Positions 26,484-36,062 of a DNA stretch of 64,000 nt are shown piece by piece (position 1 is the stretch's first letter; each line of letters opens with the position of its first letter). The position numbers and the translations under genes are program-made. This stretch comes from Polyangium sp. 6x1 (GTDB lineage: Bacteria; Myxococcota_A; Polyangia; Polyangiales; Polyangiaceae). The stretch is taken from contig NZ_JARZHH010000026.1 of the NCBI RefSeq assembly GCF_029946515.1, forward strand, positions 1-64,000. The letters run 5' to 3'. Under the pieces are notes generated by a model, which worked only from the letters and a program-made list of their open reading frames with translations, was not told the DNA's origin and did not search any database.

Positions 26484-28103
26484 TCACGCCTCGACGGCCT
26501 CCCCGCCGATCACCCGCAAAAAACCCTGTCCGTGCGCCGCGACCCGGCCCTTTCCCATGCCGCGGACGCCGAGCAGCTCCTCGGTCGAGGCCGGCCGTAG
26601 CATCGCCATCTCCACGAGCGCGCGGTTCGGCGCGACCACGTACGCGGGGACGCCGAGCGCGAGCGCGCGCGCCCGCCGGTAGCGGCGCAGCGCCTCGAAG
26701 AGCTCCGGAGGCACGCCCGCGGGCGCGGCGAGCTCGAGCCGTTTCGTGGGCGAGGTAGGCTCTCTCGGGGGTGCTTCTTTCGGCGGCGGCTCGGGTTCGT
26801 CCTCGAAGCGCGGCGGATCTCGCACCGTGTCGGGAGCCTCGGCCTCGACGCAGACGTCGCAGCGCCCGCAGCCGCCGTCGATCACGCGTGGATCGTCGCC
26901 GAAATGCCGGAGCAAGATCCGGTGGCGACAGCTCTTGCCGTCGATGTACCGCACGAGCTCCGCGAGGCGCCCGAGCGCGCGTGAGGCCTCCGCGCGCGTC
27001 GCGAGCGCGCCGTCGGGGCCGAGGCGGCAGAGCCTGCGCCGGAGCGCGAGGTCCTTCGGCGTCACGAGGAGCAGGCCGCGCGCGTCGAGGCCGTCGCGCC
27101 CCGCGCGTCCGACCTCCTGGTAGTACGCCTCCAGCGAGCCGGGCGCCTCCGCGTGCACGACGATCCGTACGTCGGGACGATCGACGCCCATGCCGAACGC
27201 GTTCGTCGCGACGAGCACGCGCGTCTCGCGGGCCGCGAACGCCGCGGAGATCCGCGCGCGTTCCGCAGCAGCCGTCCCTCCGTGGTAGGCGGGCGCGTCC
27301 CACCCGTCCTGGCGCAGCGCCGCCGCGAGGGCCTCGGCCGATTTGCGCGTCGCCGTGTACACGATGCCCGCGCCGGGCCCGGCGAGCGCCTCGGCGAGCG
27401 CGCGCCGCACCTCGGCGAGCACCTCGCGCGGGGCCCGCGCTCGCGCCACGCGGAGCGTGAGGTTCGGTCGGAAAAACCCCCGCAGCACGGTGACGACCTT
27501 CCGCGGATCCCAGCCGAGCCGCCGCACGATCTCCCCGCGCGCGGCCCGCGTCGCCGTCGCCGTGCAGGCGATCATGCGGGCCTTGCCGCGCTGGGCGAGG
27601 GTCTCGCCGATGCGCAGGTAATCGGGCCGGAAGTCGTGACCCCATTGCACGATGCAGTGCGCCTCGTCGATCGCCACGAGCGACGTGCCCGCCGCGGCGA
27701 GCGCCGCGCCGAGCCCCGCGTGCCCGAGCCGCTCGGGCGCCGCGTACACGAGCTTGAAGGCGCCCCGGCGCAGCGCGGCGAGGCGGCGGCCGTTCTCCTC
27801 GGGCGGGAGCGTCGACGCGAAATACGTCGCCGGGATCCCGCGCGCTTCGAGGCCGCGGACCTGATCCTCCATGAGCGCGACGAGCGGCGAGACGACGAGC
27901 GCCGTGCCGGGCAGCGCGAGCGCGGGGAGCTGGTAACACAGCGATTTGCCGCCCCCGGTGGGCGCGACGAGCAGCACGCGGCCCTCTTCGTGTTCGGCGA
28001 GGAGCGCGCCGATCGCCTCGCGCTGGAAGGGCCGGAGCTCCGCGAAGCCGAAGTGGGCCGCGAGCAGGGCGTCGAGATCGGGCTGGGGGGCTTTGGCGTT
28101 CAC
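26484..28103 (-). CDS. recQ: RecQ-family ATP-dependent DNA helicase lacking the RQC winged helix
   Basis: 539 aa from the GTG at 28103; an ATG 39 codons upstream is possible but adds no recognisable sequence. RecA1 holds Walker A TGGGKS (49-54) and DEAH (146-149). RecA2 holds FGMGVDRPDV and the arginine finger region QEVGRAGRDG (~329-338). A zinc-binding set follows (Cys392, Cys412, Cys415, Cys418). Residues ~420-460 are an acidic Pro-rich linker in place of the winged-helix domain, and an HRDC domain (~464-535) ends the protein. It unwinds DNA 3'-5' in repair. It converges with the RND operon at 20 bp. Confidence 0.93.
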   Translation of the reverse strand: MNAKAPQPDLDALLAAHFGFAELRPFQREAIGALLAEHEEGRVLLVAPTGGGKSLCYQLPALALPGTALVVSPLVALMEDQVRGLEARGIPATYFASTLPPEENGRRLAALRRGAFKLVYAAPERLGHAGLGAALAAAGTSLVAIDEAHCIVQWGHDFRPDYLRIGETLAQRGKARMIACTATATRAARGEIVRRLGWDPRKVVTVLRGFFRPNLTLRVARARAPREVLAEVRRALAEALAGPGAGIVYTATRKSAEALAAALRQDGWDAPAYHGGTAAAERARISAAFAARETRVLVATNAFGMGVDRPDVRIVVHAEAPGSLEAYYQEVGRAGRDGLDARGLLLVTPKDLALRRRLCRLGPDGALATRAEASRALGRLAELVRYIDGKSCRHRILLRHFGDDPRVIDGGCGRCDVCVEAEAPDTVRDPPRFEDEPEPPPKEAPPREPTSPTKRLELAAPAGVPPELFEALRRYRRARALALGVPAYVVAPNRALVEMAMLRPASTEELLGVRGMGKGRVAAHGQGFLRVIGGEAVEA

Positions 28104-28244
28104 GAGCGCCGTCGCAAAGCGAGCGCTGTGCCGCCTCGAATTCCCCTGGTTTCGTGAGGGTTCGTCGGGAGAACCGCTCGCCGCGAGGGGGCGCCGCCAT
28201 GGCGGACCCCTGGCGGACACCATCTGCTTTAGTATCCCGCCTCC

Positions 28245-29711
28245 ATGTCGTTCGCCGGATCCGACGAGCTGCTCTCCGCCTCCGCCCAGAAGCACGCGTC
28301 GCTCGTGCGTGAAGGAAACCTCTCGCCGGTCGATCTCGTCGACCTCTACATCGCGCGCATCGAGGCGGAAAACCCCGCCCTCAACGCCGTCGTCGCCGAT
28401 CGGTTCGAGCTCGCGCGGCGGGAGGCGAGGGACGCCGCGGACAAACTCGCGCGGAACCGCACGAGCGAGCCGCTCCCGCCGCTCTTCGGCGTCCCTTGCA
28501 CGGTGAAAGAGGGCATCGCCGTCCTTGGCATGCCGCACACCGCGGGCGTCTTCGCCCGCAAGCACCTGCGCGCCGAACAGGACGCCCGCGTCGTGCGCCG
28601 CGTGCGTGAGGCCGGCGCGATCGTCCTCGGCGTGACGAACATGCCCGAGGGCGGCCTCTGGCTCGAGACCGACAACCGCGTCTACGGCCGCACGAACAAC
28701 CCCTGGGATCTCTCGCGCATCCCCGGCGGATCGAGCGGCGGCGAGGCCGCGATCCTCGCGGCCGGCGCGTCTCCGTTCGGCATCGGCTCCGACATCGCAG
28801 GCTCGATCCGCATCCCCGCCGCGATGTGCGGCGTGTTCGGCCACAAGCCCACCGGCGGCCTCGTCTCGAACAAGGGCTACTGGCCCGACGTGCCCGGCGC
28901 GCTCGACACGTTCCTCTGCACGGGCCCCATGACCCGCCGCGCCGAGGACCTCTGGCCGCTGCTCGGCCTCATGGCCGAGCGGGATCTCGAAGGGGATCCG
29001 GGCCGCATCGACCTGCGTGGCGTCACCGTCTACCCGCTCGAATCGACCGGCGCCGCGCGCATCCGTCCGAGCAAGCGGCAGGCCGTGCGTCGCGCGGCGG
29101 CGGCGCTCGAAGCCCGCGGCGCGCGTATCGCCGAGCTTCGCACGCGAGGCCTCGAAAAGGCGCTCTTCATCTGGACCGCGATGATGGAGGAAGAGGCCGG
29201 CGCGCTGACGTACGGCGAGGTCCTCGGCAACGGCCGCCCGATCCGCATCGTGCGCGAGCTTCTCCGCGCGCCGTTCCCCTCGGCGCCGCACACGGTGCAG
29301 GCCCTCATCGTCGCGGGCGTCGAGGCGCTCCTGAAGAGCGTGCCCGCGCCGATCGCCACCTATTCGACCGCGGGCAAACGGCTGCGCGAGGAGCTCGAAG
29401 CCGAGCTCGGCCCGCGCGGCATCCTCCTGCATCCGACGTACACGCGCTCGGCGCCGCGCCACTGGGAGCCGCTCCTCACGCCCCTCGACTTCGTCTGCAC
29501 GGCCCTCTTCAACGTGCTCGGTTTCCCCGTCACGCAGGTGCCCGCGGGCTTCGACGACAGCGGCTTGCCCCTCGGCGTGCAGGTCGTGGGCCGGCGCAAC
29601 GCCGACGCGCTCACCATCGCCGTCGCGCGCGCCCTCGAAGAAGACCTCGGCGGCTGGACGAAGGCGCGCCGAAGGACGCGAGACGAGCGCCGCGCTACGA
29701 TCTCGGCGTGA
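28245..29711 (+). CDS. Amidase-signature family hydrolase
   Basis: 488 aa. The Ser-cisSer-Lys triad is present with FAAH-like spacing: Lys88 (FGVPCTVKEG), Ser163 (GGSSGGE) and Ser187 (GSDIAGSIRIPA). The sequence after ~230 diverges from GatA, and no gatB/gatC is present, so it is more likely a stand-alone amidase or a FAAH-type lipid amide hydrolase than a Glu-tRNA(Gln) amidotransferase subunit. No signal peptide. A -10-like TAGTAT lies 9 nt before the ATG. It overlaps the next gene by 4 nt. Confidence 0.9.
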   Translation: MSFAGSDELLSASAQKHASLVREGNLSPVDLVDLYIARIEAENPALNAVVADRFELARREARDAADKLARNRTSEPLPPLFGVPCTVKEGIAVLGMPHTAGVFARKHLRAEQDARVVRRVREAGAIVLGVTNMPEGGLWLETDNRVYGRTNNPWDLSRIPGGSSGGEAAILAAGASPFGIGSDIAGSIRIPAAMCGVFGHKPTGGLVSNKGYWPDVPGALDTFLCTGPMTRRAEDLWPLLGLMAERDLEGDPGRIDLRGVTVYPLESTGAARIRPSKRQAVRRAAAALEARGARIAELRTRGLEKALFIWTAMMEEEAGALTYGEVLGNGRPIRIVRELLRAPFPSAPHTVQALIVAGVEALLKSVPAPIATYSTAGKRLREELEAELGPRGILLHPTYTRSAPRHWEPLLTPLDFVCTALFNVLGFPVTQVPAGFDDSGLPLGVQVVGRRNADALTIAVARALEEDLGGWTKARRRTRDERRATISA

Positions 29712-30382
29712 CCACCGCGCGTTTCCTCTACCTGCACGGCTTCGCCTCCGGACCCCGCTCCAAGAAGGGCGTCGCCGTCGCCGAGCACTACGGCCGCCGC
29801 GGCATCGACGTCGAGTGCCTCGACCTGCGTTTGCCCTCGTTCGAGCACCTGCGCGTCTCCGCGATGATCGCGGAGGTTCGCCGTCGCATCGGCGGCGATC
29901 GAGATCGCGCCGTCCTCTTCGGTTCGAGCCTCGGCGGCCTCGTCGCGAGCCGCGTGGCCGAGATCGACGCGCGCGTCGCGTCCCTCGTGCTCCTCGCGCC
30001 CGCCTTCGATCTCTCGCGTCGATGGCGCGCGCGCCTCGGCGAAGAGGGCATGGCGCGCTGGGCCGAGACCGGCTTCCTCGAGGTCGACGACCTCACGACG
30101 GGCGGCAAGGCCCGCATCGATTACGGGTTTTTCCAGGACCTCGAAGCCGTGGACGGCAACGACGGCGCGCTCCCCGACGTGCGCGTCCCGACGCTCGTTC
30201 TTCACGGCACGCGCGACGATGTCGTCTCGATCGATCGCTCGCGCGATTTCGCCCACGGACGCCGCCACGTCGCGCTCCACGAGCTCGACGACGGACACGA
30301 GCTCGTCGCGTCGCTCCCTCGGATCATCTCCGCGTCGGAGTCCTTCCTCGCGCCGTTCCTCGGCTCGATCGCTCGCTCCTGA
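29708..30382 (+). CDS. YqiA-like alpha/beta-hydrolase esterase
   Basis: 224 aa from the GTG at 29708, overlapping the amidase stop (GTGA). The small alpha/beta-hydrolase has an oxyanion-type YLHGFASGPRSKK, nucleophile Ser74 in GSSLGG, the acid Asp in LVLHGTRDDVVS and the His in DDGHEL. Length and motifs match the YqiA/UPF0227 esterase group. It is cytoplasmic. The substrate is unknown; coupling to the amidase suggests the two may act on one amide/ester-containing compound. TACGAT lies 6 nt before the GTG, a possible internal leaderless start. Confidence 0.87.
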   Translation: MTTARFLYLHGFASGPRSKKGVAVAEHYGRRGIDVECLDLRLPSFEHLRVSAMIAEVRRRIGGDRDRAVLFGSSLGGLVASRVAEIDARVASLVLLAPAFDLSRRWRARLGEEGMARWAETGFLEVDDLTTGGKARIDYGFFQDLEAVDGNDGALPDVRVPTLVLHGTRDDVVSIDRSRDFAHGRRHVALHELDDGHELVASLPRIISASESFLAPFLGSIARS

Positions 30383-30552
30383 GTTGCCGCTTCTTCAATC
30401 CTCCATCATGCTTGACCTTCCTTGCCCGCGAGGGCGATCATCACCGCGCGCGGCGCACGCTGTGTCGCGGGGACCCCTTCCAACCATCGCGTGCGGCCAG
30501 CGGGGGCACGCGGCGAGCTCGTCGACGTCATGCACGTTCGCGCCATGGAGCC

Positions 30553-32142
30553 ATGAACGACGGTCGCCTTTCGGATGCGGCGCTTGGCGTCTTCCCCGAA
30601 CCGATCGCCATCGTCGATCGAGCCCTCCGGGTCCAGAAGGCCAACGCGGCCTGGACCACGACGTTCGCTGATTCCCCGCTCACCGAGCCTTCCCTCGCCG
30701 CCGCCCTCGCGAAGGTGCTTTCGGGCGAAACCACGCGCGCCGACGTCACGTTCGAGGCCCGCGCGTCACACCACGCCGTCACGATCGTGCCCGTGCCCGA
30801 CGGCGACACGCTCGCCGCGCTCGTGCATGCGCGCGCCGTGCAACCCGCGCGCGAGCCCGCGCCCCGATCGAGGGACGACCGGCTCCCCGCGACGCTCCTG
30901 CGCCGCATCCTCGATCGCCTGCCCGTGACGGTCTCGCTCATCGACGCCGAGGGCCGCAGCGTTTTCTCCAACGAGACGCGCGCTCGCTTGCTCGGCGCCG
31001 CCGCCAAGCAGGAGCGCGAGAGCGGCACGCGCGCGCTCTTGATCGACCCGGCCGACGCCGACTTCGCGCGCGAGGTCGAGGCGCGTGTCCTCGCCACCGG
31101 CACCGAGGAGATCATCACCAGCGACGTGCCGACGGCGCTCGGCACGCGCTCGATGTTCTTTCACCTCGTCCCCGTCGACGGCGAGGGGCCCGAGGAGCGC
31201 CTCGTCCTCTGCGTGGGGCAGGACGTCACCGAGCAGCTCCGCGCCGAGCGGGATCTGCGCGAACAACAAGATTTCATCCGTCAGGTCATCGACAGCGATC
31301 CGAACCTGATCTTCGTGAAGGACGAGCGCGGCACGTTCCTGCTCGCGAACAAGGCCTTCGCCGACGTCTTCGGCAAGACGGCCGAGGAGATCGTCGGCCA
31401 GCACGAGCGCGCCCTGAGCGAGTATGCGGTGGCCGAGGGCTTCCTGAACGTCGACCAGCACGTCCTCGCCACGCTCGAAGAGCGCACGGTCGAGGAGGAG
31501 ATCCACTGGCACACGGGGGAGCTGCGCTGGTACCAGACGACGAAGCGCCCGCTCGTCCGGCCGAGCGGCGAGGTGCACGTGCTCGGCTGCGCGGTCGACG
31601 TCACGACGCGCCTCGAGACCCAGCGCAAGCTCGAAGAGGCGGCGGGCGAGGTCGAGCGTCGCGCCGTCGAGGCGTTCCGGCAGGCCGAGGCCAAGGCCGC
31701 GCTCGTCGAGGAGCTCGACCAGAAGCTCGGCATCATCGAGACCCAGCACCAGGAGATCCTCACGCTCTCCGCCCCGCTGCTCGAAGTGGCCGAGGGCGTG
31801 CTCGCGGTCCCCATCGTCGGCGCGATGACCCAGACCCGCGCCGTGGAGATCATGCACCGCCTGCTCGAGGCCATCGTCGATCGGCAGGTCGCGAGCGTCG
31901 TCCTCGACCTCACGGGCCTCGAGACGATCGAGACCCACACGGCCGATCACCTGATGAGCATCGTGCGCGCCATTCGCCTGCTCGGCGCCGATGCGGTCAT
32001 CAGCGGCATCCGCCCCGCCGTCGCCCAGACCATCGTCGAGCTCGGCATCGACCTCTCCGGCTTCGTCACGAAGCGGACCCTGCGCGCCGCGATTTTCTCG
32101 CGCGAGGTCGCCCGGAACGCGGCCCCGACGCGTCGTCGCTGA
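30553..32142 (+). CDS. PAS-PAS-STAS sensor protein (RsbR-type)
   Basis: 529 aa from the ATG at 30553, where recognisable domain sequence begins. Two PAS domains (about 114-230 and 238-355, the latter with QVIDSDPNLIFVKDERGTF) follow a weaker N-terminal PAS-like segment. A coiled region (~355-398) leads to a C-terminal STAS domain (~400-520). The STAS segment resembles RsbR of stressosomes: VLDLTGLETIETHTADHLM and GIRPAVAQTIVELGIDLS keep threonines at both regions phosphorylated in Bacillus RsbR. No RsbT kinase or RsbS gene is adjacent. Likely a cytoplasmic signal-input subunit. Confidence 0.87.
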   Translation: MNDGRLSDAALGVFPEPIAIVDRALRVQKANAAWTTTFADSPLTEPSLAAALAKVLSGETTRADVTFEARASHHAVTIVPVPDGDTLAALVHARAVQPAREPAPRSRDDRLPATLLRRILDRLPVTVSLIDAEGRSVFSNETRARLLGAAAKQERESGTRALLIDPADADFAREVEARVLATGTEEIITSDVPTALGTRSMFFHLVPVDGEGPEERLVLCVGQDVTEQLRAERDLREQQDFIRQVIDSDPNLIFVKDERGTFLLANKAFADVFGKTAEEIVGQHERALSEYAVAEGFLNVDQHVLATLEERTVEEEIHWHTGELRWYQTTKRPLVRPSGEVHVLGCAVDVTTRLETQRKLEEAAGEVERRAVEAFRQAEAKAALVEELDQKLGIIETQHQEILTLSAPLLEVAEGVLAVPIVGAMTQTRAVEIMHRLLEAIVDRQVASVVLDLTGLETIETHTADHLMSIVRAIRLLGADAVISGIRPAVAQTIVELGIDLSGFVTKRTLRAAIFSREVARNAAPTRRR

Positions 32143-32149
32143 CCCGCTC

Positions 32150-32164
32150 GGGGGCTTTGCCCCC
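32150..32164. repeat. GC-rich hairpin downstream of PAS-STAS gene
   Basis: GGGGGC-TTT-GCCCCC forms a perfect 6-bp stem with a 3-nt loop, just after the PAS-STAS stop. No T tract follows. Short hairpins of this type often recur as intergenic repeats in high-GC genomes; here it may also act as a weak terminator. Confidence 0.55.
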
Positions 32165-32236
32165 AAACCCCCGATACTTCGTTGACGCCTCCGGACCCTT
32201 CCGATGTTCTCCTCGGGGAGTTTCGGAGGCAGCGGC

Positions 32237-33823
32237 ATGCAAAAATACGATGTCATCGGATGGGCCCGCCGTGTTTGGCCCGTGCTCGGCGTGATCGCGC
32301 TCGTCGGGTGCGGCGGGGACGAGTCGAACGAGCCTGAGGGGCTCGTCTGCGCGGCTCCTGCCACGATTCCGTTGCCCGCGAGCCCTGCGAGCCCTCTCTC
32401 GTGGAAAGGGCCCGGCGGCCCGGCGCAGACGTATTCGACCGACGTCCTCGGGGTCAATTGCGCGTTCCTCGACGGCGGCCCCGAGGACGACACGGATCAC
32501 CACAACACCGTCACCATGCTCGACGGCCACCTCGTCATGCCCTGGGCGCCCGAGTGGGGCGGCGGAGGCCTATCGACGTATCGCTTCGACGACCCCTGCA
32601 CGCCCACGCAAGTCGGCACGAGCTTCTCGCCGCTCATGCGCGAGACCCACGCGGCCGGGTTTGCCCGGATGAACGGCTGGAAGGCCGTCGTCAATGGCGT
32701 GAACGGCATTCAATTCTGGGATCTCTCGAACCCCGAGGCGCCCGCGGTCACGAGCGACCTCACGTTCCGGGGCGTCTTCTGGCCCGACGCGTACGCGCGT
32801 GTCGTCCTCTCGGTCTTCTGGCAAGCCCCGTACGTCTACGTCGCCGCGGCCGACAATGGCATCTTCGTCGTCGACGCAAGCGACCCAGCCAAACCCGTGC
32901 CGATCACGAAGCTCAAATTCGACCCGCCGCTGCGCGCCGGCGCGATCTTCGCCGTCGGCAACCTGCTCACGGTCATGGCCGCCGAGGGCTCGCGCACCGC
33001 GCTGCTCGACATCGGCGATCCGGCGCGGCCCACGCCCATCCCGGGCGGCACGTTCGAGATCCAGGACGGCGCCGGCGTCCGCCAGGAGGCCTATCACGGC
33101 CATTTGAACGGCGACAAGACCTGGTACGCCCGCAAATCCGGCGGCGGCGGCGTCATCATCTACGACATCTCGAACCCCGAGGCGCCGAAGTACGTCGGCG
33201 ATTACCACGCGCCCGACGGGAACGGCGGATACGTCTTCCTCAAGGAGAACGTGGCGTTCGTCGGCGAGAGCCATTTCGCCGAGGCGGTCGACGTCTCCGA
33301 TCCGACGAAGCCCACGCTTCTCCGCCGCTTCAACCTCACGGGGGACCTCGACACCATCATTCCGATCGGCAACGTCGTGGTCCTCAGCGTCGACGACAAG
33401 GCCGACGAGGACCACGGCAGCGCCGTCGCGCCGTTCCTCGAAATGCCCGACACGCGCGGCCCCGAGGTGACGATGGTGAACCCGCGCGACGGCGCCACGG
33501 CGCAGCCGCTCACGACCCGGATCGGCCTCACGTTCGGCGAGTTCGTCGATCTCGGATCGCTTTGGGAGGGCTCGTTCCTCGTCCGCAAGGTCGGCACGAC
33601 CGAGCCGATCCAGGGCCAGTATTCGGGGCAGGAGGGCATCGTCAATTTCTGGCCCGCCGCGCCGCTCGAGCCCGATACCGAGTACGAGGTCGTCGTGCCC
33701 GCCGGTGGGGTCGTCGATTTCAACGGCAATCCCACGGCGACCGAGTTCCGCTCGACGTTCAAGACCGGCCCGTGTTTCCTCCCGGCGCCGCCCCCGCCCT
33801 ATTCGGAGGAGGAGGAAGAATGA
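32237..33823 (+). CDS. LVIVD-repeat lipoprotein with Ig-like C-terminal domain
   Basis: 528 aa from the ATG at 32237, placing a lipoprotein signal (IALVGC) at the N-terminus. The body is a beta-propeller of LVIVD-type repeats: IQFWDLSNPEAPAV, IFVVDASDPAKPVPI, VIIYDISNPEAPKYV, AVDVSDPTKPTLL. From ~415 an Ig-like SbsA/Big_5 domain follows (GPEVTMVNPRDGATAQPL). It is predicted to be exposed on the outer membrane or cell surface. It overlaps the di-heme peroxidase-like gene by 4 nt, so the two proteins probably work together. Function unknown. Confidence 0.85.
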   Translation: MQKYDVIGWARRVWPVLGVIALVGCGGDESNEPEGLVCAAPATIPLPASPASPLSWKGPGGPAQTYSTDVLGVNCAFLDGGPEDDTDHHNTVTMLDGHLVMPWAPEWGGGGLSTYRFDDPCTPTQVGTSFSPLMRETHAAGFARMNGWKAVVNGVNGIQFWDLSNPEAPAVTSDLTFRGVFWPDAYARVVLSVFWQAPYVYVAAADNGIFVVDASDPAKPVPITKLKFDPPLRAGAIFAVGNLLTVMAAEGSRTALLDIGDPARPTPIPGGTFEIQDGAGVRQEAYHGHLNGDKTWYARKSGGGGVIIYDISNPEAPKYVGDYHAPDGNGGYVFLKENVAFVGESHFAEAVDVSDPTKPTLLRRFNLTGDLDTIIPIGNVVVLSVDDKADEDHGSAVAPFLEMPDTRGPEVTMVNPRDGATAQPLTTRIGLTFGEFVDLGSLWEGSFLVRKVGTTEPIQGQYSGQEGIVNFWPAAPLEPDTEYEVVVPAGGVVDFNGNPTATEFRSTFKTGPCFLPAPPPPYSEEEEE

Positions 33824-36060
33824 GACGCGCGCACGCCGGGATTCCCCTCGCGATTTTCCTCGCCGGGGCGGCCCTCGCCTCCTGCGGCGACGGCGCCACG
33901 GACAAACCTCCGCCCGCGCCGTTCGCGCTCGGCGCGATCGTGGGGCCCGCGGTCGCTTACGTCGGCGAAAACGTCTGTTTCTCGCTCCCCATCACGGGCG
34001 GCCCGACCGCCGAGGTCGCCTGGAACCTCGGCGACGGGACGGCCGTGCCGCCGGCGATGTTGTTCACGATGGTTTGTCATACCTATACGGAGCCGGGCCG
34101 TCGGCTCCTCGGCGCGACCGCGATCTACAAGGGGCAAAAGCTCGTCGCCACGCGCGGCGTGGCCGTGGTGCGGAAGCCCATGGCGATCCGGCCGAACACG
34201 TCGAGCACGATCGTCCTCGACGCCAAGCACCGCCACCTCTGGGTCGCGAATACCGATCATGACCACGTCGCGCGGCTCGACGCGGATGTGCCGGCCTTCC
34301 TCCCGCAATCGCTCGTGAATTGCGGCGCGCCACGCACGCTCGCGATCTCGGGCGCGATCCTCGCGGCGGCTTGTCAGGGGGACGGCACGGTCGTGTTTTA
34401 CGATCTCGACAAGGACGAGACGCGCGGGAAGATCGATCTCGGCCCGGGCAGCGCGCCGTTCGGCGTCGTCGCCGATCCGCGCGGGGAAGGCGTGTTTTTC
34501 GTGACGCTCTCGGGCACGGGCGAGCTTGCCGCCGTCCGCGCCGAGGACCACAAGATCCTTTCGAAGATCCCCGTTTTTCCGGACGTACGCGGCGTCGCGG
34601 CCCTCGCGGACGGGACGGTGCTCGTGACGCGCTGGCGCGCGACGGCCGAGGGCGCGAACGTGGCCGTGATCGACGGGGCGTTCCCTGCGGCGCTCGCGGC
34701 GGGCGAGCCGCTCCTGCTCCCGCCCGACGTCGGGCTCGACAGCGACACGAACAACAGCGGCGTGCCGAGCTTCCTGAACCAGATCGTCCCCTCGCCCGAC
34801 GGCGGCCGCGCCATCGTCCCCTCGCTTCGCGCGAACACCGTGACGGGAATGTACCGGACGGGCAAACCCCTGAGCTTCGAGACGACCGCGCGCGCGATCC
34901 TGACCGAGATCGAGCTCGGCGGGCCGACGGGGACACCGTTCGAGCGAAAAGCGGGGCGGTATGCGTTCGACGACCTCGATTTCGCCTCGGCCGCCGTCTT
35001 TTCCCCCGAGGGCGACGTGATCTACGTGGCGATCCAGGGCGCCGAGCGGGTCGAGGTGCGCGACGCCGTGAGCTTCGACGTCGCCGGCTCGATCGACGAC
35101 GTCGGCCACGCCCCCGACGGTCTCGTCCTCAGCGAAGACGGCAAGACCCTGTGGGTCCACGCGTCGCTCTCGCGCCTGGTGAACGTGTACGACGTGAGCG
35201 ACCTGTCGAGCCCGCCCGTCCCGCTCGGCGGGATCGCGACCGCGGTCAGCGAGGTGCTGTTCGAAGACGTTTTACGGGGCAAACAGATCTTCTACAGCAG
35301 CCGCGACCCGCGCATGAGCCGCACGAGCTACATGTCCTGCGCGTCCTGCCACCTCGACGGGGAAGGGGACAACCTCGTCTGGGATTTCACGCAGCGAGGC
35401 GAGGGCCTGCGCAATACGACCCCGCTCGCCGGGCGGGCAGGTACGGCGCACGGGCCCCTGCACTGGAGCGCCAATTTCGACGAGGTGCAGGACTTCGAGC
35501 ACGACATCCGCGGCCCCATGGGCGGGACGGGATTTCTGCCGGACGACGTCTTCCATGCAGGGATGATCGACCAGACGCTCGGCGCCCCGAAGGAAGGTTT
35601 GTCCGCGGAGCTCGACGCGCTCGCCTCGTACGTGGCCTCGCTCGGCTCGTTCGGCAAGAGCCCGTTTCGATCGAACGATCCGGCCGCCCTGGCCTCGCGC
35701 CAGAAGGGCAAGGACATCTTCTTCTCGGCCGAGGCGGGCTGCTCGACCTGCCACGCGCCGCCGCGCTTCACCGACAGCGCGCTCGCGGCCGACAAGAACT
35801 ACGTGCTGCACGACGTCGGCACGCTCGGACCAGGCTCCGGGTCGAGGCTCGGCGGCCCGCTGCCGGGGCTCGACACGCCGACGCTGCGCGGGCTGTGGAA
35901 GAGCGCGCCGTACCTGCACGACGGCTCCGCACCCACGCTTCGCGCCGTGCTCCGCGATCGCAATGCCACGGATCAGCACGGCAAGACGAGCCACCTCGGC
36001 GACGCAGATCTCGACGACCTCGAGCGGTATTTGCTCACGCTCGACGACGACGAGCCCTGA
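33820..36060 (+). CDS. Di-heme peroxidase-like lipoprotein with PKD-like and beta-propeller domains
   Basis: 746 aa, ATG overlapping the previous stop. A lipoprotein signal ends at LASC. Then a PKD-like domain (~35-120; VAWNLGDGTAVP), a beta-propeller (~125-480) and a C-terminal cytochrome c peroxidase/MauG-like domain with two heme sites: CASCH (507-511) and CSTCH (641-645). LWKSAPYLHDGSAPTLRAVL is a typical segment before the end of this family. It is a periplasm-facing or surface electron-transfer/oxidase protein. Whether it reduces H2O2 or modifies a partner protein cannot be told from sequence. The fusion with the upstream LVIVD partner points to the latter. Confidence 0.87.
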   Translation: MRRAHAGIPLAIFLAGAALASCGDGATDKPPPAPFALGAIVGPAVAYVGENVCFSLPITGGPTAEVAWNLGDGTAVPPAMLFTMVCHTYTEPGRRLLGATAIYKGQKLVATRGVAVVRKPMAIRPNTSSTIVLDAKHRHLWVANTDHDHVARLDADVPAFLPQSLVNCGAPRTLAISGAILAAACQGDGTVVFYDLDKDETRGKIDLGPGSAPFGVVADPRGEGVFFVTLSGTGELAAVRAEDHKILSKIPVFPDVRGVAALADGTVLVTRWRATAEGANVAVIDGAFPAALAAGEPLLLPPDVGLDSDTNNSGVPSFLNQIVPSPDGGRAIVPSLRANTVTGMYRTGKPLSFETTARAILTEIELGGPTGTPFERKAGRYAFDDLDFASAAVFSPEGDVIYVAIQGAERVEVRDAVSFDVAGSIDDVGHAPDGLVLSEDGKTLWVHASLSRLVNVYDVSDLSSPPVPLGGIATAVSEVLFEDVLRGKQIFYSSRDPRMSRTSYMSCASCHLDGEGDNLVWDFTQRGEGLRNTTPLAGRAGTAHGPLHWSANFDEVQDFEHDIRGPMGGTGFLPDDVFHAGMIDQTLGAPKEGLSAELDALASYVASLGSFGKSPFRSNDPAALASRQKGKDIFFSAEAGCSTCHAPPRFTDSALAADKNYVLHDVGTLGPGSGSRLGGPLPGLDTPTLRGLWKSAPYLHDGSAPTLRAVLRDRNATDQHGKTSHLGDADLDDLERYLLTLDDDEP

Positions 36061-36062
36061 AA

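Noticed and set aside
21838-28200. A 2120-codon open frame on the minus strand antisense to the efflux operon
   Set aside because: It is Arg/His/Asp-rich with no domain, lies opposite clear RND and adaptor genes, and is a normal by-product of very high GC third positions. Only the recQ frame in this area is real.
28245-29711. GatA subunit of Glu-tRNA amidotransferase
   Set aside because: The catalytic triad fits the whole amidase family, no gatB or gatC is adjacent, and the C-terminal half does not resemble GatA.
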